12,178 nt of DNA from an uncultured Chloroflexota bacterium (GCA_937988705.1 CALKIA010000038.1:1-12178); one strand, 5' to 3'. Numbered from the stretch's first letter, positions 1 to 8,008 are shown. Notes: generated by a model not told the origin, from the letters alone. A program made the numbers and translations.

Positions 1-3000
1 CCTGATCTCCAGAATGCGAACATCACCGTCTGGATTGACCAGCTCAACCTGAAAACCGGAACGCCCGACTGGGAACAAGCTCTGCGCTCGGCGATCTCTC
101 AGGCGTCTGCCGTGCTGCTGATCGCGACCCCGCAGTCGCTCAAATCGCAGCCCGTCTCGGCTGAACTCGCTATCGCCCGTATGTATAACGTGCCTGTCTA
201 TCCTGTATGGGCGGACGGACAGCACTGGGTTGAAGCGATTACGATGGATCGCTTCAAGTCGCAGTACATCGATGCCCGCGGCGAGAAGTACAGCGCTGGG
301 TTGGCGGCCATCATTGCGACGGTCGGCGGTCAAGGCATCACGCCTGCCATAATAGAAACGGTCATTCCACCGACCGCCGTCGAAGTCCCCATCTTCAATC
401 CGTACAAAGGGCTGCGCGCCTTCACCGAACAAGACTCGGCGCTATTTTTCGGGCGAGAACGGTTTGTCACGCAGCTCGTGGACAAGCTTGACGAAACGCT
501 GCGGAACAACAGTCCGCGCCTGCTCGCCGTGATTGGGGCTAGTGGCTCGGGCAAATCATCGGTGCTGATGGCGGGTCTTCTCCCCAAGCTGCGTGGCGGC
601 GCGATTGCTGACAGTAACCAGTGGCACTATCTCCCAGCGCTCGTGCCCGGCGCACACCCACTGGAAAGCCTCTCTGATGCACTGGCTGCCGTGCTGCCCA
701 ACGTGAGCATGACCGCCATTGATGAGGATTTGCGTAACCCGAATGGGCGGGGGTTGCACCGCTTAGCCGGGCGGATTGGCGGTGAACAACGGGTTGTGCT
801 CTACATTGACCAGTTCGAAGAGCTGTTCACGCAAACTACTGATGAGGCAGAACGAGCGCAGTTCATCAGCCTGTTGACCACGGCGATCACCGAGCCAGAC
901 GGCAAGCTGATTGTGCTGCTCACTCTCCGGGCTGACTTTTATGACCGTCCGCTCAACTACCCGGAACTCGGCGCGCTGATGGATGCCCACAGCGTCTCGA
1001 TTTTGCCGATGGCGCTGGCCGAAGTCTTTGACGCGGTACAGAAACCGGCGACCGCGGCGGGCTTAACCTTCGACGAGGGGTTGGCCGCCGATCTTGTGTT
1101 TGAGGTGCGCGAACAGCCGGGGTCGCTACCACTGCTGCAGTTCGCGCTCGACCAGTTGTACAAGGGCCGCACTGACCGTCACTTGACGCGATCTGCCTAT
1201 GGGGCTATCGGCGGCGTGCGTGGCGCGCTGGCGAAGCATGCTGAAGCGGTCTATGCCGGTCTTCCATCGGATGCCGACCGCACTTTAGCCCGCGCCCTGT
1301 TCTTGCGACTGATTGAGCCGGGCGCAACCGAACAGGACACCGTGCGCCGCCGCGCCGAACGCGCCGAACTGACCCTCGCCGATAGTTCACAGACCGAACG
1401 CCTGCGCACCGTCGCGGATACCTTCGTCGATGAGCGCCTGCTGGTCACCAACCGCACAGGGGATGTGGAAACGCTCGAAGTGGCGCACGAAGCGCTGATC
1501 CGCGAATGGGAACGCCTGGGCAGTTGGTTGCACGAAGCGCGCGAGGATGTTCTGCTTCAGAAAAAGATCAGTGCCGATACGTTGTCGTGGGTCAAAGACA
1601 ACCGTCAAGCAGACTACGGAGCGCTCTACAGTGGCCGAGTCCTGCGTGAGGCCCTGCAATGGGCAGAGCAAAACCTGCCAAGCGCCGACGAAGCGGCCTT
1701 TTTTCGGGCTGGAACAGAACGAGAAGCCCAGATGGAAGCGCTTGAACTCTCACGCAAGCGCGAACTGGTGAAAGCCGCCGAACGCGCCGAAGCATCTCGC
1801 CGCGCATCGGTTGCCGCAGCGAACCGAGCGCGTCTCATCCTCCTTGCTTTGATCGCCTCAGTAATCCTTGCGGCTGTCACCCTGTTCCTCGCGAACGCCC
1901 AATACGTTGCCGATCTAGAGCAGGCGAATGCCACCCTGACCCTCGTTGGCGAGCAGGTGCTGAGTGCCAATGCCGCACTGACCCCGATCCCGATCACGCT
2001 TGCCGCCGCCAATGCACAAGTCACGGATGCGGCAGCACTCGTAGCCACATCGGGCGCGGAAGCGACCTACGCTTCCGCTTTGGTCAATGAAGTTGTCAAC
2101 GATACCAACCGACAGCTCGACGCTGCTGCAACCGCACGGATCGGTGCGGAGAACGCAGCTGCAGATGCCGGAACGCTCGTGGCAAATGCCACAGCGACAC
2201 TCGGGGCCGTGCAGGCACAAGGGACAGAAGTCGCGGCGCAGGCAACATATTTCGGCATCGAGCAGGCGCGCATTGGCACACTATCAGCGGGAGCAGTCGT
2301 CATCCCGCCGGGGACGCTGACACCGGAACTGCTGCTACCTACGCTGACGGGAATTGCCCAATTGCGTCAATGGGAACCGCGCATCATCGTCGAGGAAATT
2401 CAGGGTGTAGAGATCGAAATGGTGGAGGTGCCGTCGGGTTGCTTCATGATGGGCAGCGTAGCAGGCGGCGACGAAGGCCCCGTGCATGAGCAATGCTTCA
2501 CTGAGCCGTTCTACATCGACCGTTACGAGGTCACGCAGGCGCAGTTCGCAGGGCTCGAGGGCGAGATGGCAGAGGATTTCGCCTTCCCCGGTGAAGATCG
2601 TCCAGTCGAGAACATCAACTGGTTCGAGGCGCGCGATTTTTGCCTAGCGCGTGATGCTCGGCTACCTACCGAACGCGAATGGGAGTATGCCGCGCGTGGT
2701 CCTGACAGCCTGACCTACCCCTGGGGCAACACGTTTGTGCCGGAAAACGTAGTCTACAACCGCGTGGAGTCACAGGGCACAGCCGATGTGGTCGATGCCG
2801 ATGGAAATCCAGCGCGACCCGGCGGCGCATCGTGGGTGGGCGCGCTGGACATGAGCGGGAATGTCATGGAGTGGACGAGCACACGCTATGATGATCTCGA
2901 CTTTTCACAAAGCACACTCAACTATCAAGGGCTGTTCCTTTACCCGTACCGCGAGAACGACGGACGCGAAGCGGATGAAACACGAGCGGCTTTCGACCAA

Positions 3001-3153
3001 CGCGTTGAAGAACAATCGTTCTATACATTGCGCGTGGTGCGTGGCTTTTCGTGGGCTAATGCGGATTCCGACCTCCGTGGCGCCGCCCGGTTCGGGGGCT
3101 TCGCTGACTTCGACGTCAATATCTACGGATTTCGATGTGCCCGCTCTTCCTGA
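1..3153 (+). CDS. TIR–nSTAND1 NTPase–TM–FGE-like receptor/effector protein (5' partial)
   Basis: Reading frame 1 is open from the first base, so the true start lies upstream; 1050 residues are visible. Residues 1-75 form a TIR_2-type domain ('WIDQLNL', then 'SQPVSAELAIA', with Glu55 at the position of the catalytic Glu of NAD-cleaving TIRs). Residues 133 onward match the nSTAND1 NTPase start ('NPYKGLRAF', 'LFFGRE'), with Walker A GASGSGKSS at 179-187 (Lys185) and Walker B VVLYIDQFEE at 265-274. Arg-rich sequence precedes a 20-residue hydrophobic helix (612-631), then an Ala-rich helical stalk (about 632-790). A C-terminal FGE/SUMF1-like domain (about 801-1048) shows 'GCFMMGS', 'LPTEREWEYAARG', 'YPWGN', 'MSGNVMEWT' and 'GFRCA'. 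Positive-inside charge puts TIR and NTPase in the cytoplasm and the FGE-like domain outside. By family knowledge TIR–STAND proteins are conflict or immunity effectors in which ligand-driven oligomerisation activates the TIR. FGE catalytic cysteines are missing, so a sensing role is inferred. Domain calls are strong; function is inference. Confidence 0.92.
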   Translation, partial: PDLQNANITVWIDQLNLKTGTPDWEQALRSAISQASAVLLIATPQSLKSQPVSAELAIARMYNVPVYPVWADGQHWVEAITMDRFKSQYIDARGEKYSAGLAAIIATVGGQGITPAIIETVIPPTAVEVPIFNPYKGLRAFTEQDSALFFGRERFVTQLVDKLDETLRNNSPRLLAVIGASGSGKSSVLMAGLLPKLRGGAIADSNQWHYLPALVPGAHPLESLSDALAAVLPNVSMTAIDEDLRNPNGRGLHRLAGRIGGEQRVVLYIDQFEELFTQTTDEAERAQFISLLTTAITEPDGKLIVLLTLRADFYDRPLNYPELGALMDAHSVSILPMALAEVFDAVQKPATAAGLTFDEGLAADLVFEVREQPGSLPLLQFALDQLYKGRTDRHLTRSAYGAIGGVRGALAKHAEAVYAGLPSDADRTLARALFLRLIEPGATEQDTVRRRAERAELTLADSSQTERLRTVADTFVDERLLVTNRTGDVETLEVAHEALIREWERLGSWLHEAREDVLLQKKISADTLSWVKDNRQADYGALYSGRVLREALQWAEQNLPSADEAAFFRAGTEREAQMEALELSRKRELVKAAERAEASRRASVAAANRARLILLALIASVILAAVTLFLANAQYVADLEQANATLTLVGEQVLSANAALTPIPITLAAANAQVTDAAALVATSGAEATYASALVNEVVNDTNRQLDAAATARIGAENAAADAGTLVANATATLGAVQAQGTEVAAQATYFGIEQARIGTLSAGAVVIPPGTLTPELLLPTLTGIAQLRQWEPRIIVEEIQGVEIEMVEVPSGCFMMGSVAGGDEGPVHEQCFTEPFYIDRYEVTQAQFAGLEGEMAEDFAFPGEDRPVENINWFEARDFCLARDARLPTEREWEYAARGPDSLTYPWGNTFVPENVVYNRVESQGTADVVDADGNPARPGGASWVGALDMSGNVMEWTSTRYDDLDFSQSTLNYQGLFLYPYRENDGREADETRAAFDQRVEEQSFYTLRVVRGFSWANADSDLRGAARFGGFADFDVNIYGFRCARSS

Positions 3154-3157
3154 GCGC

Positions 3158-3222
3158 GGGCGGGGACGTTGCCCCGCCCCTACAGAACCGCACGGTGTAG
3201 GGGCGACCCTGTGTGGTCGCCC
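3158..3222. repeat. Compound palindromic intergenic repeat (three adjoining hairpins)
   Basis: Immediately after the TIR–STAND stop codon lie three consecutive inverted repeats that partly share bases. They are gggcgggg (3158-3165) with ccccgccc (3172-3179), gcccctaca (3176-3184) with tgtaggggc (3196-3204), and gggcgacc (3201-3208) with ggtcgccc (3215-3222). There is no T-run on either side, so this is not a classic intrinsic terminator. It sits between two convergent transcription units (the CDS on + and rnpB on -). A REP/MITE-like interspersed repeat is the best description; the right third recurs at 6205-6245. Confidence 0.7.
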
Positions 3223-3250
3223 GTGAGTGCTATTTATCAAATATTAAGGA

Positions 3251-3597
3251 GTGTCCAAGTAGGTCGCTAAGCCGCCTTTTGTCGTGGGTGATCATCTATC
3301 TGGGACGGCAATTACTCGCCGCCTCAAGCAGCATACCCGGCGCGGGACGGGTCGCCCCAATGCGCCTGCTTTGCCTTGCTCCCGGTGGGGGTTGCCTAGC
3401 CGCCGACATTACTGCCCGCGCTGGTGGTCTCTTACACCACCGTTTCACCCTCGCCGCTCTTGCGAACGGCAATGCACTTCTCTGTTGCCCTGTTCCATCG
3501 GATCACTCCGCCCGGCTGTTAGCCGGCACCGTACCCTGTGGAGGGCGGACTTTCCTCGACGCCGTAGCGCCGCGATCACCTGACCTGCTTGGACACA
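3251..3597 (-). ncRNA. rnpB: RNase P RNA, bacterial type A
   Basis: Read on the minus strand this is the catalytic RNA of ribonuclease P, which removes 5' leaders from tRNA precursors. The diagnostic 5' block GAGGAAAGTCC, then CTCCACAGGGT and GCCGGCTAAC, is followed by GGTGAAACGGTGGTGTAAGAG, by AGGCAACCCC, ACCGGGAGCAAGG and by the 3' block AGATAGATGATCACCCACGAC. The ends are set by helix P1: minus-strand bases 3596-3582 pair with 3265-3251 over 15 positions with one C-A mismatch. A TATAAT hexamer lies 7 bases upstream of the 5' end. The length of about 347 nt is normal for type A. No protein gene is supported in this interval despite open frames on the opposite strand. The 3' end may extend a few bases beyond P1; no canonical U-tract terminator follows, only the palindromic repeat. 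Confidence 0.96.
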
Positions 3598-3603
3598 CCC
3601 CCT

Positions 3604-3609
3604 ATTATA
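3604..3609 (-). promoter_or_regulatory. -10 element of the rnpB promoter
   Basis: Minus-strand TATAAT, a perfect sigma70-type -10 hexamer, ends 7 nt before the first base of helix P1 of rnpB, which fits a transcription start at about 3597. The -35 region around 3627-3632 (TCTTTT on the minus strand) is poor. Confidence 0.75.
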
Positions 3610-3678
3610 GTCGGGATGCTACGGGGAAAAGAGGGTGGATTCACATGAACAGCGGGTAAGTAGGTGGGGATGCGTGGG

Positions 3679-3707
3679 TTGTCAGGGTGGCAGGCCGCCT
3701 TTACAAT
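3679..3707 (+). promoter_or_regulatory. sigma70-type promoter of the transglutaminase gene
   Basis: TTGTCA (3679-3684) and TACAAT (3702-3707) each match consensus at 5 of 6 positions and are separated by exactly 17 nt. The predicted transcript start is about 3714. That lies after the in-frame candidate starts at 3664, 3670 and 3706 and 16-22 nt before those at 3730 and 3736, so the promoter helps decide the start codon. It diverges from the rnpB promoter about 70 nt away. Confidence 0.7.
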
Positions 3708-3735
3708 GAGACAGGTCTGGTTACAGGATATGTGG

Positions 3736-6177
3736 ATGGCTACCCTCGTCAAACCGAGCTCTCCCCAGCGTTCCCTGCGCCGCTTCGTGCAGCGCTGGCG
3801 CTCTTATTTCGCGCATGGGGAGATCACCGCGCTGGTTATTGCGGTCATTTTACTACTCATGCCGGCCCTGTCGCTACGGGGCGCAGGCTGGACGCTCGAC
3901 ATGCGCACGCTGCTGCCGGTCGCGGCGCTGAGCGTGATTTTTGGTTTTGTGCTGGCGCGCAGCCAGTATAACGAACTCATCGGCTTGATCATCACCACGA
4001 TTTACGGTGCGTGCTTCGTGCTGCTGATCGCCGCCTTCAACGACCCGGCCGGATTGGGACGCGGCATCTACAACGTGTTCACCCGGTTGTTCACATGGAT
4101 AGTGGACGCGACCTCTGGGGGCATCAATCAGGACAACCTGATTTTCACGCTGCTGGTGTCGAGCCTGTTCTGGTTCTTGGGCTATAATCTGGCGTGGCAC
4201 TTGTTTCGCATTGACCGCGTGTGGCGCGCGATTCTGCCGCCTGCGTTGATTCTGCTGGCGAACAGCATCTATTACACCGGGACGAATAATCTCGACGGCT
4301 ATCTGATCCTCTTCGTGTTTCTGTGCTTGCTGCTGATCGTGCGTTCGAACCTTGACGCACGCGAATGGGACTGGTACCTCCGGGGAATCCGCTTCCCGCG
4401 CAAAATCCGCAATCAATTCTTCCGGGTGGGCGCGGTGCTGGCCCTGGTCATTTTGACCGCCGCCTTCATTGTCCCCTCGAACGACATTCAGGAACGGCTG
4501 AACCGTTTTCAGGAGTTTTTGCAGAACGACCCGCTGATGCAGTTCAGTGAATTCTGGAATCGCCTGTTCGAATCGGCGGAAACGCAGGGGCCAGCGACCA
4601 CAGACTACTACGGCAGCGACGAATTGAGCCTCAGCGGATCAATTCGTTTGGGTGATCAAGTGGTGTTTCTCGCCAGCGCCCCACAGGGTCGACGTTACTA
4701 CTGGCGGTCGCGCACGTTCGATAACTACAACGCCGGGACGTGGACGTCCGCCGCGCAAATCCGCCTGACTGATCCGGATGCGCCGCTGGAAATTCTACAC
4801 GAGGCCTATTTCCCCGGCGCGCGCGTGCCCGTCCAGCAGGTCTTCACCATGGGTTTGAATGCGTCACGGTTGGTGTACACCGCGGCCCAACCCCTGCGCG
4901 TCGATTTGCCGACACGTACCGATTTGAGCTATACCGCCGCCGAGAATTCGCCCGATCAAAGCATGGTGATTTCGGTCATCCGCCCAATGCGCGTGGTCTA
5001 CGAAGGTGAGGCGTACACTGCGACCAGCCTGATGAGCAATGCCACCGGCGATCAACTGCGGCAGGCGGGCGCGAATTATCCCCAGTGGGTCCGTGACACC
5101 TATACCTCGTACATCCCGAGCGCGACCGCCCGCACGCTCCAACTCGCACAGCAGATCGTCAACGAGGCGGGCGCGGTAACGCCCTATGATCGCGCCAAAG
5201 CGATTGAAGCGTGGTTGCGCGCCAATATCACCTACAGCGAAACGATTCCGGTGCCGCCCGCTAATCAGGACGCGGTCGACTGGGTGCTGTTCGATTTACG
5301 GCGGGGCTACTGCAACTACTACGCCTCGTCGATGGTGGTCATGCTGCGCACGATGGGCATTCCGGCGCGGATGGCGGCCGGGTTTGCACAAGGCGAATGG
5401 GATGCAGCCGAAGGTGCCTACGTAGTCCGCGAGAAAGACGCGCATACGTGGGTGGAAGTCTACTTCCCCGGCTACGGCTGGATTGAGTTTGAACCAACCG
5501 CCGCGCAACCGCCCGTCACCCGCCAGAACGACGATCCGCCGCAGGTGATCGCGCCGACACAGCCGCCCAGCCCGACCGCGACATTTACGCCATCGCCGAC
5601 GCCGACCAACACCCCGGAGCCGCTCGATGTGGCGCCAACGGACAGCCGGTCGGATCTGATTCCGCCGACGCTGACGAATACGCCGACGCCCACGCCCTCC
5701 CCCACGCCGGTGATCATGCCGACGCAGCCGCCGCCGATTCGACCGCAGCCACGTTCGCCGCTGTCGTTCCTGATTCCGGCGATCGCCGGCGCGCTGCTGG
5801 TGCTGCTCGCCGTCATTCTGCTCTTAGGTTTAGGCGTGTTCATCTACTGGTGGTGGGAATGGCGCGGGATGCGCGGACTCAGCCCGATCGCGCGCGCCTA
5901 TGCCCGGTTAGAACGCTATATCCCGATGATCGGAATTCGTACCACCCAACAGCAAACACCGAACGAGCGCGCGCAGACGATCGTGCGGGAACTGCCGCTG
6001 GCCGAACCGCCCGTCAACGCGATCACGCGGCTGTACACCTCCGAGCGTTACGGACGCCCGGCGCGCGAAGCCGATCAGTCGCTCCAGCACGAAACCGCCG
6101 ACCGCGCGTGGGTCGATGCCCGCGGAAATATTCTGGCGCGGTGGTTCCGGCGGTTGTTCATGCCGTGGCAGAAATAA
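3736..6177 (+). CDS. TgpA-like membrane transglutaminase (DUF3488–transglutaminase core–DUF4129)
   Basis: A membrane-anchored cysteine-protease-fold transglutaminase-like protein of 813 residues from the chosen start. About six to seven hydrophobic helices fill the first 250 residues (TgpA_N/DUF3488 type). The extracytoplasmic core carries the triad region: Cys526 in 'RRGYCNYYASS', His570 in 'DAHTWVEVYF', and Glu586 in 'GWIEFEPT' where Asp is usual. A Thr/Pro linker (nt about 5551-5755), a final TM helix ending 'YWWWEW' and a cytoplasmic DUF4129-like tail ('YARLERYIP', 'SERYGR') complete the architecture. ATG 3736 is preferred: AGGA at 3725-3728 gives 7-nt spacing and the promoter lies just upstream; a GTG at 3664 gives the longest frame but lies upstream of the predicted transcript start. 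Family members are often encoded beside MoxR ATPase and DUF58 genes; neither is adjacent here (rnpB precedes, rnj converges). The substrate is unknown, probably a cell-surface protein or peptide. Confidence 0.9.
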   Translation: MATLVKPSSPQRSLRRFVQRWRSYFAHGEITALVIAVILLLMPALSLRGAGWTLDMRTLLPVAALSVIFGFVLARSQYNELIGLIITTIYGACFVLLIAAFNDPAGLGRGIYNVFTRLFTWIVDATSGGINQDNLIFTLLVSSLFWFLGYNLAWHLFRIDRVWRAILPPALILLANSIYYTGTNNLDGYLILFVFLCLLLIVRSNLDAREWDWYLRGIRFPRKIRNQFFRVGAVLALVILTAAFIVPSNDIQERLNRFQEFLQNDPLMQFSEFWNRLFESAETQGPATTDYYGSDELSLSGSIRLGDQVVFLASAPQGRRYYWRSRTFDNYNAGTWTSAAQIRLTDPDAPLEILHEAYFPGARVPVQQVFTMGLNASRLVYTAAQPLRVDLPTRTDLSYTAAENSPDQSMVISVIRPMRVVYEGEAYTATSLMSNATGDQLRQAGANYPQWVRDTYTSYIPSATARTLQLAQQIVNEAGAVTPYDRAKAIEAWLRANITYSETIPVPPANQDAVDWVLFDLRRGYCNYYASSMVVMLRTMGIPARMAAGFAQGEWDAAEGAYVVREKDAHTWVEVYFPGYGWIEFEPTAAQPPVTRQNDDPPQVIAPTQPPSPTATFTPSPTPTNTPEPLDVAPTDSRSDLIPPTLTNTPTPTPSPTPVIMPTQPPPIRPQPRSPLSFLIPAIAGALLVLLAVILLLGLGVFIYWWWEWRGMRGLSPIARAYARLERYIPMIGIRTTQQQTPNERAQTIVRELPLAEPPVNAITRLYTSERYGRPAREADQSLQHETADRAWVDARGNILARWFRRLFMPWQK

Positions 6178-6204
6178 CGTTTGCCGAAGCGTTCGATCCA
6201 GTCA

Positions 6205-6245
6205 GTAGAGCGGCGACACTACATGGTCGCCCGTTGCGGGCTATT
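6205..6245. repeat. Second copy of the GGCGAC/GTCGCC palindromic repeat core
   Basis: The stretch from gtag to gctatt resembles 3197-3234. Both run gtag, then GCGAC, a short loop, an identical tggtcgcccgt, then gctatt. Here ggcgac (6212-6217) pairs with gtcgcc (6226-6231), and gcccg (6229-6233) can alternatively pair with cgggc (6237-6241). Like the first copy it lies just 3' of a stop codon, here before the terminator. Confidence 0.55.
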
Positions 6246-6256
6246 GCTTAAGCACA

Positions 6257-6296
6257 CGAACAAAAACGGACGAGTTAGCTCGTCCGTTTTTGTTCG
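6257..6296. terminator. Bidirectional intrinsic terminator between convergent genes
   Basis: A perfect 18-bp inverted repeat: 6257-6274 pairs with 6279-6296 around a TTAG loop. The stem has an A5 tract on one side and a T5 tract on the other, so each transcript ends in a GC stem followed by a U tract. It lies 79 nt after the transglutaminase stop and 12 nt after the RNase J stop on the other strand, so it can serve both. Confidence 0.93.
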
Positions 6297-6308
6297 GTTT
6301 CCCGAAAA

Positions 6309-7973
6309 TTACCGCTCGTTGATGATGCTGAAGACCATCGGACGGCGTTTGGTTTCGTTGTAGAGCATCCGGCTCAGCGATTCCTGCATCCGTTCGCGGC
6401 GCTTGCCATTGCGAATCTGACGGGTGCTGTTGAGCACATCGATCACGGTGCTTTTGATCTGCCCGAGGAGCTCGTCGGCGTCTTTCAGGTAGATAAAGCC
6501 GCGCGAGATCACTTCAGGATCGCCAATCAGGCGACCGTCGCCGTCGATGTTGGCAACTACCATCATGAAGCCGTCGCGAGCCAGAATTTCGCGATCCCGA
6601 AAGACCGCCCGGCCGATATCGCCCACACCGCTGCCATCCACAAAGACGTAGCCGCCGGGAATACGTTCGCCAGTGACGCGCGCACCATGCCGATCCACTT
6701 CAATTACGCCACCATTTTCAAGCACGAACACATTTTCCGGTCGAATACCCGACTGGATCGCCAGCCGCGCATGGCTGCGCAAATGGCGCAGTTCGCCATG
6801 AATGGGCATGAAGAATTTCGGGTTGGTCAGGCTCATCAACAGGCGCATTTCTTCCTGATTGGCGTGACCAGACACGTGGACGGCCGCAATCGGATCGTAA
6901 ATGATTTCCGCGCCGCGCTGAAACAAGCGGTTGATGGTGCGGCTGACCGTTTCTTCGTTGCCGGGGATGGTATGCGACGACAACACGATCGTGTCGCCGG
7001 CCATTACGTCGAGGCTGCGATGCTGCCCCGTCGCCAGACGCCCGAGAACAGCCGTCGGTTCACCCTGCGAACCCGTCGCCATGATGACGAGGTTCTGCGG
7101 CTGAATCGAGTTAATGCGATCCAGTTCGACGATCGTATCGTCGGGGATGTTGAGCAGGCCGATCTTCATCGAAGTTTCGACATTTTTGCGCATACTATGC
7201 CCGGCGATCGCCAGCTTGCGGCCGTAACGACGCGCCAGATTGGCCACCTGTTGAATGCGCGAGATGTGCGAGGCAAACGTCGCTACGATGATGCGGCCCT
7301 TCGCCTCGCGGAAAATGTCGTCAAACGCGGCATTCACGATGATTTCCGACTGAGTCCAGCCCGGTTTTTCCGAGTTTGTGCTGTCCCCCATGAGCATGAG
7401 CACACCGCGCCGCGAGAATTCCGCGAGTTTGGCATAGTCGGTGCGTTTACCGTCAATGGGAGTATTGTCAAATTTGTAGTCGCCGCTGTAGACGATCAAG
7501 CCGTGCGGCGTGTTGATGCCGAAGCCCACGCAGTCCGGAATACTGTGCGTGACGTGGTAACTTTCGAGCGTGAAGGGTCCCACGGTGATGCTGTCTCCGG
7601 GATTGAAGATATTGATCGTCGTCTCATGGCTCAGACGCGCATCCCGCAGCTTCACTTCAAGGAGCGCCGCCGTGAGCGGTGTGGCGTAAATGGGCACTTT
7701 GCGGAACTGGTCAATCACATGAGCAACGGCGCCCGTATGATCTTCGTGTCCGTGGGTATACACAATACCGTGCAGAATGAGGTCTTTACGTTCTACGATG
7801 TAGCGGAAATCCGGAATGATGTAATCGACGCCGAGCATGTCGTTTGCAGGAAACATCACGCCTGTATCGATGATGAACGCATCGCGTCCATATTCGAACA
7901 ACGTCATATTCTTTCCGATTTCCCCGCACCCGCCAATAGGGATGATTCGGAGCTTCGGTTTTGTTTTGGCCAT
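6309..7973 (-). CDS. rnj: Ribonuclease J
   Basis: Metallo-beta-lactamase/beta-CASP ribonuclease of 554 residues, the usual length. By family knowledge it is a cytoplasmic 5'-3' exonuclease and endonuclease for mRNA turnover and rRNA maturation, using two zinc ions. Visible motifs are 'IPIGGCGEIGKN' near the N terminus, the zinc-binding HGHEDH at 74-79, His143 in 'VTHSIPD', Asp165 in 'SGDYKFD' and 'GDSTN' at 196-200. Further on are the beta-CASP features 'ATGSQGEP', 'SSHTIPGNE', 'HVSGHANQEE' and 'MPIHGE'. The C-terminal domain typical of RNase J follows. ATG 7973 is the only reasonable start because an in-frame TAG lies two codons upstream (7979-7977); no strong Shine-Dalgarno is placed before it. 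The gene has its own promoter at 8143-8169 and ends at the bidirectional terminator. A long open frame on the opposite strand (6687-8036) is a shadow. Confidence 0.97.
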   Translation of the reverse strand: MAKTKPKLRIIPIGGCGEIGKNMTLFEYGRDAFIIDTGVMFPANDMLGVDYIIPDFRYIVERKDLILHGIVYTHGHEDHTGAVAHVIDQFRKVPIYATPLTAALLEVKLRDARLSHETTINIFNPGDSITVGPFTLESYHVTHSIPDCVGFGINTPHGLIVYSGDYKFDNTPIDGKRTDYAKLAEFSRRGVLMLMGDSTNSEKPGWTQSEIIVNAAFDDIFREAKGRIIVATFASHISRIQQVANLARRYGRKLAIAGHSMRKNVETSMKIGLLNIPDDTIVELDRINSIQPQNLVIMATGSQGEPTAVLGRLATGQHRSLDVMAGDTIVLSSHTIPGNEETVSRTINRLFQRGAEIIYDPIAAVHVSGHANQEEMRLLMSLTNPKFFMPIHGELRHLRSHARLAIQSGIRPENVFVLENGGVIEVDRHGARVTGERIPGGYVFVDGSGVGDIGRAVFRDREILARDGFMMVVANIDGDGRLIGDPEVISRGFIYLKDADELLGQIKSTVIDVLNSTRQIRNGKRRERMQESLSRMLYNETKRRPMVFSIINER

Positions 7974-8008
7974 AGGCTAATGGACGCGAAAATGCGCCCC
8001 CGTTTTCC

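Noticed and set aside
3201..3222. CRISPR-like repeat
   Set aside because: Only two diverged copies 3 kb apart, no regular spacers and no cas genes.
3213..3659. Open frames of 148 and 99 residues on the + strand
   Set aside because: They lie across rnpB on the opposite strand; the RNase P RNA motifs and P1 helix explain this stretch completely.
3664..3735. Longer N-terminus of the transglutaminase from GTG 3664
   Set aside because: The predicted promoter at 3679-3707 lies inside it, no good ribosome binding site precedes it, and the extra residues do not resemble the family start.
5551..5755. Tandem-repeat-like Thr/Pro coding region
   Set aside because: No fixed-period DNA repeat; it is a low-complexity protein linker common in Chloroflexota surface proteins.
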